NCBI GenBank assembly: GCA_028290665.1
Contig: JAQGJK010000004.1
Span: forward strand, 181,247 to 245,246
Origin: Devosia sp.
GTDB lineage: Bacteria; Pseudomonadota; Alphaproteobacteria; Rhizobiales; Devosiaceae
Reading direction: 5' to 3'
DNA length: 64,000 nt
Part shown: positions 1-9,149 of the stretch, one piece after another
Layout of the letters: the number at the start of each line of letters is the position of its first letter
Position numbering within the stretch: the first letter of the stretch is position 1
Notes under the pieces: generated by a model
Told to the model about the DNA's origin: nothing
Databases searched by the model: none
The model's input: the letters and a program-made list of their open reading frames with translations, nothing else
Translations under genes and position numbers: made by a program

Positions 1-644
1 TGGTGCGCGGGCTCGATCTCGGGGTCAACGATTTCATCATGCGGCCGATCGAGCGCAACGAACTTTCGGCTCGGGTGAGGACGCAGGTCCGCCGCAGTCG
101 CTATGCTACTGAGCTCCGCGAGACCGTCAATCACACCATGGCGCTCGCGGTAACGGACGAACTGACAGGTCTCTACAACCGTCGATATTTCGATCGTCAT
201 CTGACGTTGATGCTGGACAAGGCGCAGCAGCAGGAGCGCGACATGGCGGTGATGATCATCGACATGGATTTCTTCAAGGCGGTTAACGATACCCACGGCC
301 ACGGCATCGGCGATGCGGTGCTGAAGGAGTTTTCGGCTCGGCTGCGCCGCAATATCCGTGGCGTCGATCTCGCCTGCCGGTTCGGCGGCGAGGAATTCGT
401 GGTGCTGATGCCCGACACCGAATACCGCCAGGCCCAGGGCGTCGCCGAGCGCGTGCGCACCGCGGTTTCGGAAAAACTGTTCGATGTGGGGGCCATCCGA
501 CCGCTGATCGTCACGGTTTCCGTGGGTTTGGCCCTCAACGAGGGCGACACCGATACGCCCGAGATGCTGCTGAAGCGCGCCGATGTCGCGCTGTATCGCG
601 CCAAGCGCGAAGGTCGCAACCGTGTGGTTTTCGACGCCGCCTGA
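1..644 (+). CDS. pleD: PleD-type response regulator / diguanylate cyclase, 3' part
   Basis: The gene is cut by the window start; the reading frame begins at base 3. The visible 213 residues hold the end of a receiver domain (the segment with NDFIMRPIERNEL), a linker and a complete GGDEF domain. In visible-residue numbering, DELTGLYNRR lies near residues 51-60, the active-site GGEEF at 128-132, and an RGVD inhibitory c-di-GMP site (RxxD) at 119-122. The enzyme should make c-di-GMP from two GTP and be subject to product inhibition. The receiver-to-GGDEF arrangement and the CRFGGEEF context match PleD, which controls the motile-to-sessile switch in alphaproteobacteria. The number of receiver domains cannot be seen here. 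It is followed by a converging rpmG. Confidence 0.9.
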   Translation, partial: VRGLDLGVNDFIMRPIERNELSARVRTQVRRSRYATELRETVNHTMALAVTDELTGLYNRRYFDRHLTLMLDKAQQQERDMAVMIIDMDFFKAVNDTHGHGIGDAVLKEFSARLRRNIRGVDLACRFGGEEFVVLMPDTEYRQAQGVAERVRTAVSEKLFDVGAIRPLIVTVSVGLALNEGDTDTPEMLLKRADVALYRAKREGRNRVVFDAA

Positions 645-953
645 GTTCGGCAATCCGCAGGTAAGGTTACCAGTTCACTAACCGGCCGGGCTTTGCTTGA
701 GTTGGTGCAGGTTGGGGTCCAAGAACTGGACAACGAAGCGCGGTACTTTCCCGCCGGCTTCTAAAAGCTCCCTACGGCTAAATCTCAGGTCCGCCGCAAC
801 TCCTGGGTCCGTAGGGCGGCTGGTCCGGTTCCTGGCAGTGGCCTCTTCGACATGCCGTTCCGGACCAGCCACTCCTCTGCACGTCACAGCAAAAAGAGCC
901 CCGCGATTTCCATCGCGGGGCTCTTGAGATTCTAAGTCAGCAAACAGCGCTAA
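645..953. other. Convergent spacer between pleD and rpmG
   Basis: About 310 bases separate the two converging genes. Apart from the rpmG terminator at its right end I see no convincing gene. Two short open frames on opposite strands overlap each other and resemble no family I know. Confidence 0.6.
894..925 (-). terminator. Rho-independent terminator of rpmG
   Basis: A perfect 14-base inverted repeat (894-907 and 912-925) encloses a four-base loop. On the minus strand the stem is followed directly by a run of T (complement of the A run at 891-895). It lies about 30 bases after the rpmG stop codon, in the correct orientation for that gene. Confidence 0.9.
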
Positions 954-1121
954 TTATTTGATCTTGGCTTCCTTGAAGTCGACATGCTTGCGCACGACCG
1001 GATCATACTTCTTGAACGTCAGTTTTTCGGTCTGCGTCCGCGCGTTCTTTTTCGTGACGTAGTAAAAGCCGGTGTCGGCAGTCGACACGAGCTTGATCTT
1101 GATCGTATTGGCCTTGGCCAT
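954..1121 (-). CDS. rpmG: 50S ribosomal protein L33
   Basis: The 55-residue protein starts [16 protein letters not shown] and contains [17 protein letters not shown] and [19 protein letters not shown], the full pattern of ribosomal protein L33. It is a small basic component of the large ribosomal subunit. The zinc-binding cysteine pairs of the C+ form are absent, so this is the C- form usual in proteobacteria. The ATG at 1121 is preceded by AGAGGA with good spacing. The gene is monocistronic and ends in a strong hairpin terminator. PleD and rpmG are also neighbours in other rhizobial genomes. Confidence 0.95.
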   Translation of the reverse strand: MAKANTIKIKLVSTADTGFYYVTKKNARTQTEKLTFKKYDPVVRKHVDFKEAKIK

Positions 1122-1205
1122 GGGACAGTCCTCTAAAACGCCGAACCGCGCGGCTGGCGCGCGGCGTCCAAATTTGAGCGCAACCTACGGATTTGGCCGG
1201 GCTTG

Positions 1206-1769
1206 TCAAGGTCGGCCCGACCCTGGGGCCTTGAACGGACGGCTTAACGAGGCCGCGCCCGCAAGGCCAAAGCGCCAAGGCTGTTCGGCGGCTTTGCTGA
1301 TCCCGATCCGCGGACCAGTCACAATCTGAGCGGCAGGGCGGAACTGCAGGCGGAACGGTGGCTGGCCGAGGCCGAGGCCGTCGTGCCCCTTGTCGATGCC
1401 AAGTGCCTGCGCCAGTCGCCCCGGCCCGGAACACAGCAATTTCGGGATCGTTGTGCCACGGCGAGCCGCCATAATTTCCAGACCGTCGGTGGGTTCAAGG
1501 GCCCTCAGCAGCACCGCACTGGCATCGCTACAGACGAAGTTGAGGCACCAGTGGATGCCGTAGGAACGGTAAATATACGCCGTGCCCGGAGTGCCAAACA
1601 TCGCCCTATTGCGTTCGGTCTTGCCGTTGAAACTGTGCGAAGCCGGATCGTCGGCAGTGTAGGCCTCGGTCTCGACGATGGTCCCGCCAACCCCGTCGAC
1701 CAGGAACGACGCGCCTATCAGTTCTGGCGCGACGACAACTGCGTTGCGATTGAAAAACTCGTCGATCAA
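1206..1769 (-). CDS. mpg: 3-methyladenine DNA glycosylase (AAG/MPG family)
   Basis: This 187-residue protein matches the alkyladenine DNA glycosylase family, which removes alkylated or deaminated purines to start base excision repair. Recognisable segments are ELIGASFLVDG, the catalytic block VETEAYTADDPASHSFNGKT, the aromatic stretch GTAYIYRSYGIHWCLNFV, and VLLRALEP followed by LCSGPGRLAQALGI. Its length is normal for bacterial members. The likely start is a TTG whose codon overlaps the stop of the DUF983 gene (TTGA), suggesting translational coupling. It is the last gene of the topA-rnr-DUF983-mpg series. Assignment to the family is firm; substrate range is inferred from the family. Confidence 0.92.
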   Translation of the reverse strand: MIDEFFNRNAVVVAPELIGASFLVDGVGGTIVETEAYTADDPASHSFNGKTERNRAMFGTPGTAYIYRSYGIHWCLNFVCSDASAVLLRALEPTDGLEIMAARRGTTIPKLLCSGPGRLAQALGIDKGHDGLGLGQPPFRLQFRPAAQIVTGPRIGISKAAEQPWRFGLAGAASLSRPFKAPGSGRP

Positions 1770-2182
1770 ATGTCGTCTGGTGTGGCTGGATCGCGGTAGC
1801 CGCGATCAAACCCATGCATCAGGTTCGCCCACTGCATCCCAACGACCGCTCCCTTGATCGACGGCAGCATCAGTAGCGGCAGGATCACCGCGAGGGGCAC
1901 CAGCGTAAAGAGATAGACCGTCGGGTTAACGTGCCACGACATTTCCATATGCAGCATCAGTCCAACCAGCACGTGACCGACAATCATGATGGCGATATAC
2001 GGCGGCAAATCGTCGGCGCGGTGGTGGGACAGTTCCTCGCCGCATTCGGCGCAGGTGTCGTTGACCTTGAGATAGCTGCGGAACAGTTTGCCCTTGCCGC
2101 AATTCGGGCAGCGGCACAACGCGCCGCGCCACATCGCGTCGAGGACGTTTCGCTTTCCGGCGGCTGCAATCTCGACAGACAT
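1766..2182 (-). CDS. DUF983 membrane protein with two CxxC motifs
   Basis: The 138-residue protein belongs to the DUF983 family, common in alphaproteobacteria. The N-terminal part has two cysteine pairs, CPNCGKGKLF and CAECGEEL, which probably bind zinc. They are followed by two hydrophobic segments (roughly residues 61-80 and 88-108) that should span the inner membrane. Its function is not established. It starts 2 bases after the rnr stop codon and overlaps mpg by 4 bases, so it is co-expressed with RNase R and topoisomerase I. The neighbourhood does not reveal a specific role. Confidence 0.85.
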   Translation of the reverse strand: MSVEIAAAGKRNVLDAMWRGALCRCPNCGKGKLFRSYLKVNDTCAECGEELSHHRADDLPPYIAIMIVGHVLVGLMLHMEMSWHVNPTVYLFTLVPLAVILPLLMLPSIKGAVVGMQWANLMHGFDRGYRDPATPDDI

Positions 2183-2184
2183 GG

Positions 2185-4467
2185 CTACCTCTTTTTCCGA
2201 CCCTTCGGTCCGTAGGACTTAGATGGCCTTCGCCCCGCTCCTTTTAAAGTTGACGGATTGACGCGGGTTCCTTCGGACAGCATCTCGAAACGCAGCGCGC
2301 CAGCCACGGGTGCAGCTTCGAGCAGGCGGACATTGACGGTTTCGCCGAGCCGGAAGCGTTCGCCGCTGCGTTCGCCGATCAGCGCCTGTTGCTCCTCGAC
2401 GAAGCGGAAAAAATCGCTGCCGAGGGTGGAGATCGGGATGAACCCGTCGGCGCCGGTGTCGCTGAGGCGGACGAACAGCCCGGATTTGGTTACCCCGGAG
2501 ATGCGGCCATCGAATTTCGCGCCGATCTGTCCCATGAGGAAGCCGGCTAGTAAGCGGTCCGACGTCTCACGCTCCGCTGACATGGCACGGCGTTCGGTGC
2601 CCGAAATGTGCTGGGCGATGCCCGGCAGGCGAGTGATCTCGGCCTCGCTCAGCCCGTCCGCGCCGAAGCCAAGGGCCGTAATTAGTGCGCGATGCACGAT
2701 TAGATCGGAGTAGCGGCGGATTGGTGAAGTGAAGTGGGCGTAGCGGTCGAGGTTGAGGCCGAAATGGCCGTAATTATCGGCTGAATACTCGGCCTGCGCC
2801 TGGCTGCGCAGCACCATCTCGCTGACCTGGTCACTGTTGCCGGCCTTGCGCGATTGCGCCAGTATGCCATTGAAATGGCTCGGCCGCACCGCATCCTGCT
2901 TGCCGAAATTTATGCTGAGGGAATCGAGGAAGTCCCTGAGCGCAATTAGCTTTTCCCGGCTTGGCGTATCGTGAACGCGATAGAGCAGGGCGGTTTTCTT
3001 CTGCTCCAGCGTTTCGGCGGCGGCAACGTTGGCGGCGATCATCATCTCTTCGATCAGCCGATGCGCGTCGAGGCGTTCCGGCATGAAAATGCGATCGACG
3101 AGACCTTGGTCGTTGAGGATGATCTTCCGTTCCGGGAGATCGAGATCGAGCGGGCCACGGGCGTCGCGGGCCTTCGCCATGGCGCGATAGGCTGCCCATA
3201 GTGGCTGAAGGATGGGCTCGAGCAGCGGCCCGGTCTTGTCGTCCGGCTGGCCATCGATCGCCGCCTGTGCCTGCTGGTAGCTGAGCTTGGCGGCAGAACG
3301 CATGAGGATGCGGTGGAAACTATGGCTGCGCTTGCGGCCGTCGGCGCCAATGACCATGCGGACGGCCAGCGATGGCCGGTTTTCGCCTTCCTTCAGCGAG
3401 CAGAGGTCGTTGGAGATGCGCTCGGGCAGCATGGGTACAACGCGATCGGGGAAATAAACGGAGTTGCCCCGGAAGTAGGCTTCGCGGTCGAGCGCGGTGC
3501 CCGGACGGACATAGGCGGCTACGTCGGCGATGGCGACGGTGATGATGAATCCCCCGGCGTTGCTGGGATCTGGGTCCGGTGCGGCATGGACGGCGTCGTC
3601 GTGGTCTTTTGCGTCGGCGGGGTCGATAGTAATCAGTGGCAGATCGCGCCAGTCCTCGCGGCCCTTGAGCTCCGCTCGCGGTGCAGCTTCGGATTCGGCG
3701 ATGACCGAGGCCGGGAATCTATAAGGGATTTCAAGGTTGTGGATGGCGATCATACTGATCGCCCCCTCGCTTTGCGGATTGCCGATGACGGCAATTACGC
3801 GGGCGCGCGGGATCATCATCCGGCCCGAGACCTTGATCTCGACTTCAACGAGGTCGCCGTCCTTCGCGTCGCCGAGGTCGCCGGCCTGGATTTGCATCTC
3901 CCTGGTCTTGCGATCGATCGGGATCAGCCGCGCGCCGTCGTCCGCCAAGCGTACGATGCCGATCTGGCCGCGCCGGGGCTTGTCGATGATTTTCAATGGC
4001 TTGGCTGTATAGGTGCCGGTACCCTGACCCTCGACCTGCGCCATGATCCGGTCGCCGGGGCCGGGCACGACGCGGCCGTCGCGCAAGTGGCGGATGGTTA
4101 CCCGGGGCGGTTCGCCATCGCTCCAGTTGGCCGGAAAGCCGTGCAGCTGCTCGGGATCGGCGTCGGGCGGAATGTCCAGCACCACGATCGCGGGGAGCTC
4201 GGCGGTGCGATGAATGGTCTTGCGGCGACGCGCGATCAGGCCCTCACCTTCGAGCTCTTTCAGTAGCAATTTGAAGGGGATACGCAGATCGCCGGTAATG
4301 TGGAAGTGCCGTGCCAAGTCGCGCTTGCCGTTGAGGTCCGGCTCACTGGCCATCGCCTCGAGGATGGCTTCGCGGCTCGGTAGTTCGCCCGTTGCTACCG
4401 GGCGACGGGGCTTGGCCGGGCCGGCGCGGCCCGAACGGCTGATCGGCTGGGATTTGCCTTTGGACAT
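2185..4467 (-). CDS. rnr: Ribonuclease R
   Basis: RNase R is a processive 3'-to-5' exoribonuclease that degrades structured RNA. The 760-residue protein has N-terminal cold-shock/OB regions and the RNB catalytic domain, with its metal-binding block TIDPADAKDHDDAVH near residues 280-295. The RNB signature HFTSPIRRYSDLIVHR follows, then a C-terminal S1 domain (FDGRISGVTKSGLFVRLSDTGADGFI) and a basic tail ending GRKKR. Its length fits the family (about 750-820). Its ATG overlaps the topA stop by one base (TAATG), so it is translated from the same message as topA. Confidence 0.97.
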   Translation of the reverse strand: MSKGKSQPISRSGRAGPAKPRRPVATGELPSREAILEAMASEPDLNGKRDLARHFHITGDLRIPFKLLLKELEGEGLIARRRKTIHRTAELPAIVVLDIPPDADPEQLHGFPANWSDGEPPRVTIRHLRDGRVVPGPGDRIMAQVEGQGTGTYTAKPLKIIDKPRRGQIGIVRLADDGARLIPIDRKTREMQIQAGDLGDAKDGDLVEVEIKVSGRMMIPRARVIAVIGNPQSEGAISMIAIHNLEIPYRFPASVIAESEAAPRAELKGREDWRDLPLITIDPADAKDHDDAVHAAPDPDPSNAGGFIITVAIADVAAYVRPGTALDREAYFRGNSVYFPDRVVPMLPERISNDLCSLKEGENRPSLAVRMVIGADGRKRSHSFHRILMRSAAKLSYQQAQAAIDGQPDDKTGPLLEPILQPLWAAYRAMAKARDARGPLDLDLPERKIILNDQGLVDRIFMPERLDAHRLIEEMMIAANVAAAETLEQKKTALLYRVHDTPSREKLIALRDFLDSLSINFGKQDAVRPSHFNGILAQSRKAGNSDQVSEMVLRSQAQAEYSADNYGHFGLNLDRYAHFTSPIRRYSDLIVHRALITALGFGADGLSEAEITRLPGIAQHISGTERRAMSAERETSDRLLAGFLMGQIGAKFDGRISGVTKSGLFVRLSDTGADGFIPISTLGSDFFRFVEEQQALIGERSGERFRLGETVNVRLLEAAPVAGALRFEMLSEGTRVNPSTLKGAGRRPSKSYGPKGRKKR

Positions 4468-7091
4468 TACTCTGCAGGCTCCTTGGCGCGTTTCGACGGC
4501 GCCTTTTTGGCGGCCGGTTTAGCGGTTTTTGTAGCTGACTTTTTGGGCTTGCTTGCGGTTGCTGGTGCCGTTTGCTTGCGTTTTGCCTGCACCTTTGCTC
4601 GACCGGGAGAGCTCCCGGCTTTTTCGGCGAGCAATTCGAGCGCCTGCTCGAAAGTGACGGCTTCGGGCGCGAGCGTTTTGGGCAGCGTCGCGTTGATCTT
4701 TCCCTGGTTCACATACGGACCGTACCGGCCGGGACGGACGGTGATCGGACCCTCGGCGTGTTCGAAGGTCTGGATGGCGGTCGGCGCAGCGCGATTGCCG
4801 CGTGAGAAACCGCCGGCGGCTTTCTGAGCGATGAGATCGACGGCGCGATTGATGCCGACGGTGAAGATTTCCTCGAAGTCGGGGAGGTTGGCGTATTTGC
4901 CGTCATGCAGGATGAACGGACCGTAGCGGCCGAGACCGGCGACGATTTGCAAACCCGATTCGGGGTGCAGGCCGATATCGCGCGGCAGCGTCAGCAGCTG
5001 CAGCGCGCGGTCGAGGGTGACGGTGTCGGGCGACCAACCCTTGGGCAGCGACGAGCGTTTCGATTCCTTGGTATCGCCGAGCTGGACATAGGGGCCGAAG
5101 CGCCCGGATTTGAGGAACACCGTTTCGCCCGAGGCCGCATCGACACCGAGGTCGCCATCGCTGGTCGAATCGGTTGCACCGGCCGCGGCGTCGGAGAGCT
5201 GCATGGTGTGCTTGCACTCGGGGTAGTTCGAACAGCCGATGAAGGCGCCGAATTTGCCGAGCTTGAGCGACAGCGTGCCAGTGCCGCAGGTCGGGCACGA
5301 GCGGGGCTCGGAGCCGTCGGCACGTGCCGGGAAAATATGGTCGGCAAGCAGATCGTTCAGCGCATCGAGCACTTCAGTGACGCGCAGATCCTTGATCTCG
5401 TCGGTGTGCTTCGAGAAATCGTCCCAGAACTCGCGCAGCACGACTTTCCAGCTCAGCTCGCCGGCCGAGACGCGATCGAGTTTTTCCTCGAGGCTGGCGG
5501 TGAAGCCGAACTCGACGTAGCGGGAAAAGAAGCTCTCGAGGAACGCGGTGACGATGCGGCCGCGATCCTCGGGATAGAGCGCCCGCTTTTCGAGCCGGAC
5601 GTAGTTACGGTCCTGCAGCACCGTCATGGTGGCGGCATAAGTCGAGGGCCGGCCGATGCCGAGCTCTTCCATTTTTTTGATCAGGCTGGCTTCGGAATAC
5701 CGCGCCGGCGGCTGGGTGAAATGCTGTTCGATCACCGCCTTTTCGAGCGCCGGGGTATCGCCGATGGCCAGCGGCGGCAGTTCGCGCGAATCCTCGTCGA
5801 CCTCGCTATCGTCCGTCTTGTCTTCCTTGGCCTCGACGCCGTAGAGCGCGAGAAAACCGGGGAAGGTGACGACCGAGCCGATGGCCCGCAGCATGACGTT
5901 GCGTGGCCCGGTGACGCCGATATCCGCAGTGGTGCGCTCGATTTCGGCTGAGCGCATCTGGCTGGCGAGCGTCCGCCGCCAGATCAGCCCATAGAGCTTC
6001 TGCTGGTCGGGTTCGAGATCACGCGAGGTATCCGGATGCCGGAACATGTCGGTCGGCCGGATGGCTTCGTGCGCCTCCTGGGCGTTTTTCGCCTTGGTCT
6101 GGTAGACGCGCGGCGTCGCCGGCAGATAGGCCGAGCCGAATTCCTTTTCGATGGCACGACGCGCTTCGACGATGGCTTCGGGCGCGATCTGCACGCCGTC
6201 GGTGCGCATATAAGTAATGACGCCGCCTTCGTAGAGCCGCTGGGCGACCTGCATGGTCCGCGACGGCGAGAAGCCGAGGCGCGATGAGGCGTCCTGCTGC
6301 AGCGACGAGGTGGTGAACGGCGCATAGGGGTTGCGCTTGGTCGGCTTTTTGTCGAGCGCGGCGACGGTGAACTTACCAGCCTCGATCGCCTGCTTCAGCG
6401 TCGCGGCTTCGTCGCCGGATTTGATGTCGAGTTTATCGGTCTTTTTGCCATCGACCGAATACAGCCGGGCGGAAAAGCTTTTGCCCTGCTGGTTGAGCAG
6501 CGCCTCAACCGACCAGTATTCATCGGCTCGGAATTTCTCGATCTCGGATTCGCGATTGCAGACCAGCCGGAGCGCAACCGACTGCACCCGACCGGCGGAC
6601 CGCGAGCCGGGCAGCTTGCGCCAGAGAATCGGCGAGAGGGTGAAGCCGACGAGATAATCGAGGGCCCGGCGGGCGAGGTAGGCATCGACCAGTGGCCCGT
6701 CGATATCGCGCGGGTGTTTCATCGCCTCGGTGACGGCGGCCTTGGTGATGGCGTTGAACACCACGCGGCGCACCGGCTTGCCCTTGATCGCCTTTTTCTC
6801 GTTGAGCACGTCGAGCACGTGCCAGGAGATGGCTTCGCCTTCGCGATCCGGATCGGTGGCGAGGATCAGCTCATCTGCATCTTTCATCGCCTTGGCAATG
6901 TCGGACAGGCGCTTTTTCGACTGCGCATCGACTTCCCACAGCATGGCGAAGTCCTCATCGGGCAGCACGGAGCCATCCTTGGCCGGCAGATCGCGCACAT
7001 GGCCAAAGGAGGCGAGAACTTCATAGTCCGAGCCGAGGTATTTGTTGATTGTCTTGGCCTTGGCCGGACTTTCAACGATGACGAGTTTCAT
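4467..7091 (-). CDS. topA: DNA topoisomerase I
   Basis: Type IA topoisomerase that relaxes negative supercoils. The TOPRIM domain begins MKLVIVESPAKAKTINKYLG and carries the metal-binding block ATDPDREGEAISWH near residues 78-91. The strand-cleaving tyrosine is in GVITYMRTDG, at about residue 294. A C4 zinc finger (CPTCG and CSNYPEC) is followed by three Topo_C repeat modules with the pattern GRFGPY/GRYGPF/GRYGPY and a lysine/alanine-rich tail. I chose the ATG at 7091; the frame is open to a TTG at 7100 with no better ribosome site. The protein is 874 residues, normal for alphaproteobacteria. It heads the topA-rnr-DUF983-mpg operon. Confidence 0.97.
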   Translation of the reverse strand: MKLVIVESPAKAKTINKYLGSDYEVLASFGHVRDLPAKDGSVLPDEDFAMLWEVDAQSKKRLSDIAKAMKDADELILATDPDREGEAISWHVLDVLNEKKAIKGKPVRRVVFNAITKAAVTEAMKHPRDIDGPLVDAYLARRALDYLVGFTLSPILWRKLPGSRSAGRVQSVALRLVCNRESEIEKFRADEYWSVEALLNQQGKSFSARLYSVDGKKTDKLDIKSGDEAATLKQAIEAGKFTVAALDKKPTKRNPYAPFTTSSLQQDASSRLGFSPSRTMQVAQRLYEGGVITYMRTDGVQIAPEAIVEARRAIEKEFGSAYLPATPRVYQTKAKNAQEAHEAIRPTDMFRHPDTSRDLEPDQQKLYGLIWRRTLASQMRSAEIERTTADIGVTGPRNVMLRAIGSVVTFPGFLALYGVEAKEDKTDDSEVDEDSRELPPLAIGDTPALEKAVIEQHFTQPPARYSEASLIKKMEELGIGRPSTYAATMTVLQDRNYVRLEKRALYPEDRGRIVTAFLESFFSRYVEFGFTASLEEKLDRVSAGELSWKVVLREFWDDFSKHTDEIKDLRVTEVLDALNDLLADHIFPARADGSEPRSCPTCGTGTLSLKLGKFGAFIGCSNYPECKHTMQLSDAAAGATDSTSDGDLGVDAASGETVFLKSGRFGPYVQLGDTKESKRSSLPKGWSPDTVTLDRALQLLTLPRDIGLHPESGLQIVAGLGRYGPFILHDGKYANLPDFEEIFTVGINRAVDLIAQKAAGGFSRGNRAAPTAIQTFEHAEGPITVRPGRYGPYVNQGKINATLPKTLAPEAVTFEQALELLAEKAGSSPGRAKVQAKRKQTAPATASKPKKSATKTAKPAAKKAPSKRAKEPAE

Positions 7092-7216
7092 TACGCGCAA
7101 CTTTCGGAAGGGTGCGGCGGGCCGGACGGAACTCTATCCGGAATGTGCCGCTCAAGGTGGCGCAACATGGTGAAGGGGTTTGGCAGTGTCAACGGCAGGC
7201 CGGGGGATGGCAGCTA

Positions 7217-7243
7217 CTCTCTCTAGTAGAGAGAGGTTTTTTT
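7217..7243 (+). terminator. Hairpin plus T run, plus-strand orientation
   Basis: CTCTCTCT (7217-7224) pairs with AGAGAGAG (7228-7235) across a 3-base loop. One G and then seven T residues follow (7237-7243). On the plus strand this has the form of an intrinsic terminator, but both neighbouring genes are on the minus strand. On the minus strand no T run follows the stem. The stem is weak in GC and the loop is minimal. Confidence 0.45.
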
Positions 7244-7295
7244 GATGTGATTTGGGGGTGCCGAAGGGTGCCTCATCTCTGTCATAACGCTCGGC

Positions 7296-7403
7296 GTCAT
7301 TCCCGCGAAGGCGGGAAGCCAGTATGCGCCGAGCCGGTTGGTGGCACCGCCGTGGGTAGCAGCATCTCTGCGCGTACTAGGTTCCCGCCTTCGCGGGAAT
7401 GAC
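7296..7403. repeat. Paired inverted repeat of REP/BIME type
   Basis: Two arms of 22 bases, 7296-7317 and 7382-7403, are perfect reverse complements around 64 bases of spacer. Each arm contains its own small palindrome (CCCGCGAAGGCGGG). GTCATTCCCGCGAAGGCGGG-type units are familiar dispersed intergenic elements in many proteobacteria. The position 13 bases past the dprA stop suits a message-stabilising or terminating structure for the pyrB-pyrC-plsY-dprA operon. Confidence 0.8.
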
Positions 7404-7416
7404 GGCGGTGGGGGCG

Positions 7417-8547
7417 TCAGACTGGTTTGAGCGCCACCAGCTGGCCGCTGGCCCATTCGACGCGGCCAGCGAGATCGAGTTCGAGTAGCAGCATCTGGAC
7501 CGTCGCTGCCGCAAGACCGGTGGTGGTGATCATGGCGTCGACGGGCATCGGGGTGAGGCTTAGGGCTTCGAGCAGAACATCACGATCACCCTCCGCGGGT
7601 CGCGCGGCGTCGGGGTCGGCGGTGAAATCGGGCTCCCAGTCGGGTTCGAGGAAACTTGCCTGCGCCGGGTCGGCGACTGCCAGCACGGCGATAATGTCGG
7701 CGGCGTTGGTGATCAGCCTGGCGCCCTGCTGGATCAGCGCATTGCCACCTTCGGCGCGCGGGTCGAGCGGCGAGCCCGGGACGGCAAACACATCGCGATT
7801 TTGTTCGAGCGCCAGCCGCGCCGTGATCAGCGAGCCGGAGCGCTTGGCGGCTTCGACGACGACGATGCCGAGCGACAGCCCCGACACCAGCCGGTTGCGG
7901 CGGGGGAAATCGCGGGCGCGTGGCTCCCAGCCGAGCGGCATTTCCGTGAGTAATGCTCCGCCATGCGCGACGATTTCTTCGGCAAGCGGCAGGTTTTCAT
8001 TGGGGTAGATGTGGTCCATGCCGCCGGCGACGACGGCGACGGTGCCGGTCGAAAGACTGGCACGATGGGCAGCAGCATCGATGCCGCGGGCCAACCCGGA
8101 GACGACGGTGTACTGCCGCTCGCCGAGTTCGGAGGCCAGCAGCTTGGTCATCTTCTGCCCGGCCGTCGAGGCGTTACGGGCCCCGACGATGCCGACGGTG
8201 CGTTGCCAGTCGATATTGTCGCCGCCGCGGATCGACAGCAGCGGCGGCGCGCCTGAGATGTGGTGCAGCAGCGGTGGATACTCGGCTTCGCAACTGGCGA
8301 CGAAGCGGCCACCGAGCTTGATCAGCCCGGCGATCTCGTCCTCGGCGGCACTGCGGGAGGGTATGCGGGGATTGGCGAGCCCGGCACCGCGCGCCAGCGT
8401 TGGCAGGGCTTCGAGAGCCGCCTCGGCCGACCCGAAACGCTTGAGCAATTGGCGGAAGGTGACGGGCCCGACATTGCCGGTGCGGATGAGGCGCAACCAG
8501 GCCAGCTTTTCCGGCCGAGCCAGCTTCTCACCGGCGACTAGCAGCAT
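7417..8547 (-). CDS. dprA: DNA processing protein DprA
   Basis: DprA binds incoming single-stranded DNA during transformation and loads RecA. The 376-residue protein has an N-terminal SAM-like region, then the Rossmann-like DprA core: VGIVGARNASTAGQ near residue 115, VVSGLARGIDAAAHRASL, and EMPLGWEPRARDFPRRNRLVSGLSLGIVVVEAA, ending in a segment with NRDVFAVPGSPLDP. The C-terminal ~60 residues resemble the winged-helix DML1 domain. Its ATG overlaps the plsY stop by one base. The plsY-dprA-topA order is common in rhizobia. Presence of DprA alone does not prove natural competence. Confidence 0.95.
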   Translation of the reverse strand: MLLVAGEKLARPEKLAWLRLIRTGNVGPVTFRQLLKRFGSAEAALEALPTLARGAGLANPRIPSRSAAEDEIAGLIKLGGRFVASCEAEYPPLLHHISGAPPLLSIRGGDNIDWQRTVGIVGARNASTAGQKMTKLLASELGERQYTVVSGLARGIDAAAHRASLSTGTVAVVAGGMDHIYPNENLPLAEEIVAHGGALLTEMPLGWEPRARDFPRRNRLVSGLSLGIVVVEAAKRSGSLITARLALEQNRDVFAVPGSPLDPRAEGGNALIQQGARLITNAADIIAVLAVADPAQASFLEPDWEPDFTADPDAARPAEGDRDVLLEALSLTPMPVDAMITTTGLAAATVQMLLLELDLAGRVEWASGQLVALKPV

Positions 8548-9149
8548 CAGGCCGACTTGCCCCTATTGCCGATTTTCGGCTCGGTGCCGGTCCACAGCCG
8601 CTGCATGTTGGCGCGGTGATTGAAGATCAGCAGCAGCGACAGCAGCGCGGCGGCGACGGCCATGTCGAGTCCGCCGAAAATGTAAGCAAAGATCGGGGCC
8701 GTGGCGGCGGCAGTCAGTGCGGCGAGCGAGGACAGGCGCCGGGCAAAGGCGATGACCAGCCAGACGGCGCAGAAGATCAACCCGACGAGCCAGGCCCAGG
8801 CGAGCAGCACGCCGATATAGGTGGCAACGCCCTTGCCGCCCTTGAATTTGAGCCAGACCGGGTAGCAGTGCCCTAGGAATGCCGCGACCCCGGCGATCAG
8901 CGCCACGGTTTCGCCGCCGAGGAAATATCGCGCCAGCAGCACTGCAGCAGCACCCTTGGAAGCATCGAGCATCAGCGTCGCCGCAGCGAGTTCGCGCCGG
9001 CCGGTGCGCAGCACGTTGGTGGCGCCGATATTGCCCGAGCCGATGGCGCGGATATCGCCGAGGCCGGCCTGCCGGGTGATCAATAGCCCAAAAGGGATCG
9101 AGCCGAGGACATAGCCAATGATGGCGGCGATGATCCAGTAAATCGTCAT
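8547..9149 (-). CDS. plsY: Glycerol-3-phosphate acyltransferase PlsY
   Basis: PlsY transfers the acyl group of acyl-phosphate to glycerol-3-phosphate, the first step of phospholipid synthesis, in the inner membrane. The 200-residue, strongly hydrophobic protein has the family motifs: [15 protein letters not shown] near residue 38, [11 protein letters not shown] near 103, and HRANMQRL near 177. About five membrane segments are visible. It overlaps the end of pyrC by 4 bases (ATGA) and the start of dprA by one base, so it is part of the pyrB-to-dprA operon. Confidence 0.96.
   Translation of the reverse strand: MTIYWIIAAIIGYVLGSIPFGLLITRQAGLGDIRAIGSGNIGATNVLRTGRRELAAATLMLDASKGAAAVLLARYFLGGETVALIAGVAAFLGHCYPVWLKFKGGKGVATYIGVLLAWAWLVGLIFCAVWLVIAFARRLSSLAALTAAATAPIFAYIFGGLDMAVAAALLSLLLIFNHRANMQRLWTGTEPKIGNRGKSA

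Larger units (their letters stand above)
7092..7416. other. Repeat-bearing spacer between dprA and topA
   Basis: The spacer lies between dprA and topA, which run in the same direction. It must hold the end of the pyrB-dprA transcript and the topA promoter. It contains a plus-oriented hairpin with a T run (7217-7243) and a pair of long inverted-repeat arms (7296-7403). I see no gene in it. Confidence 0.6.

Noticed and set aside
697..927. Plus-strand ORF in the pleD-rpmG spacer
   Set aside because: It runs through the rpmG terminator hairpin, has no ribosome site and an arbitrary composition.
3313..4266. 317-codon open frame opposite rnr
   Set aside because: It is antisense to a certain RNase R gene and shows the composition of a mirror frame; no recognisable motif.
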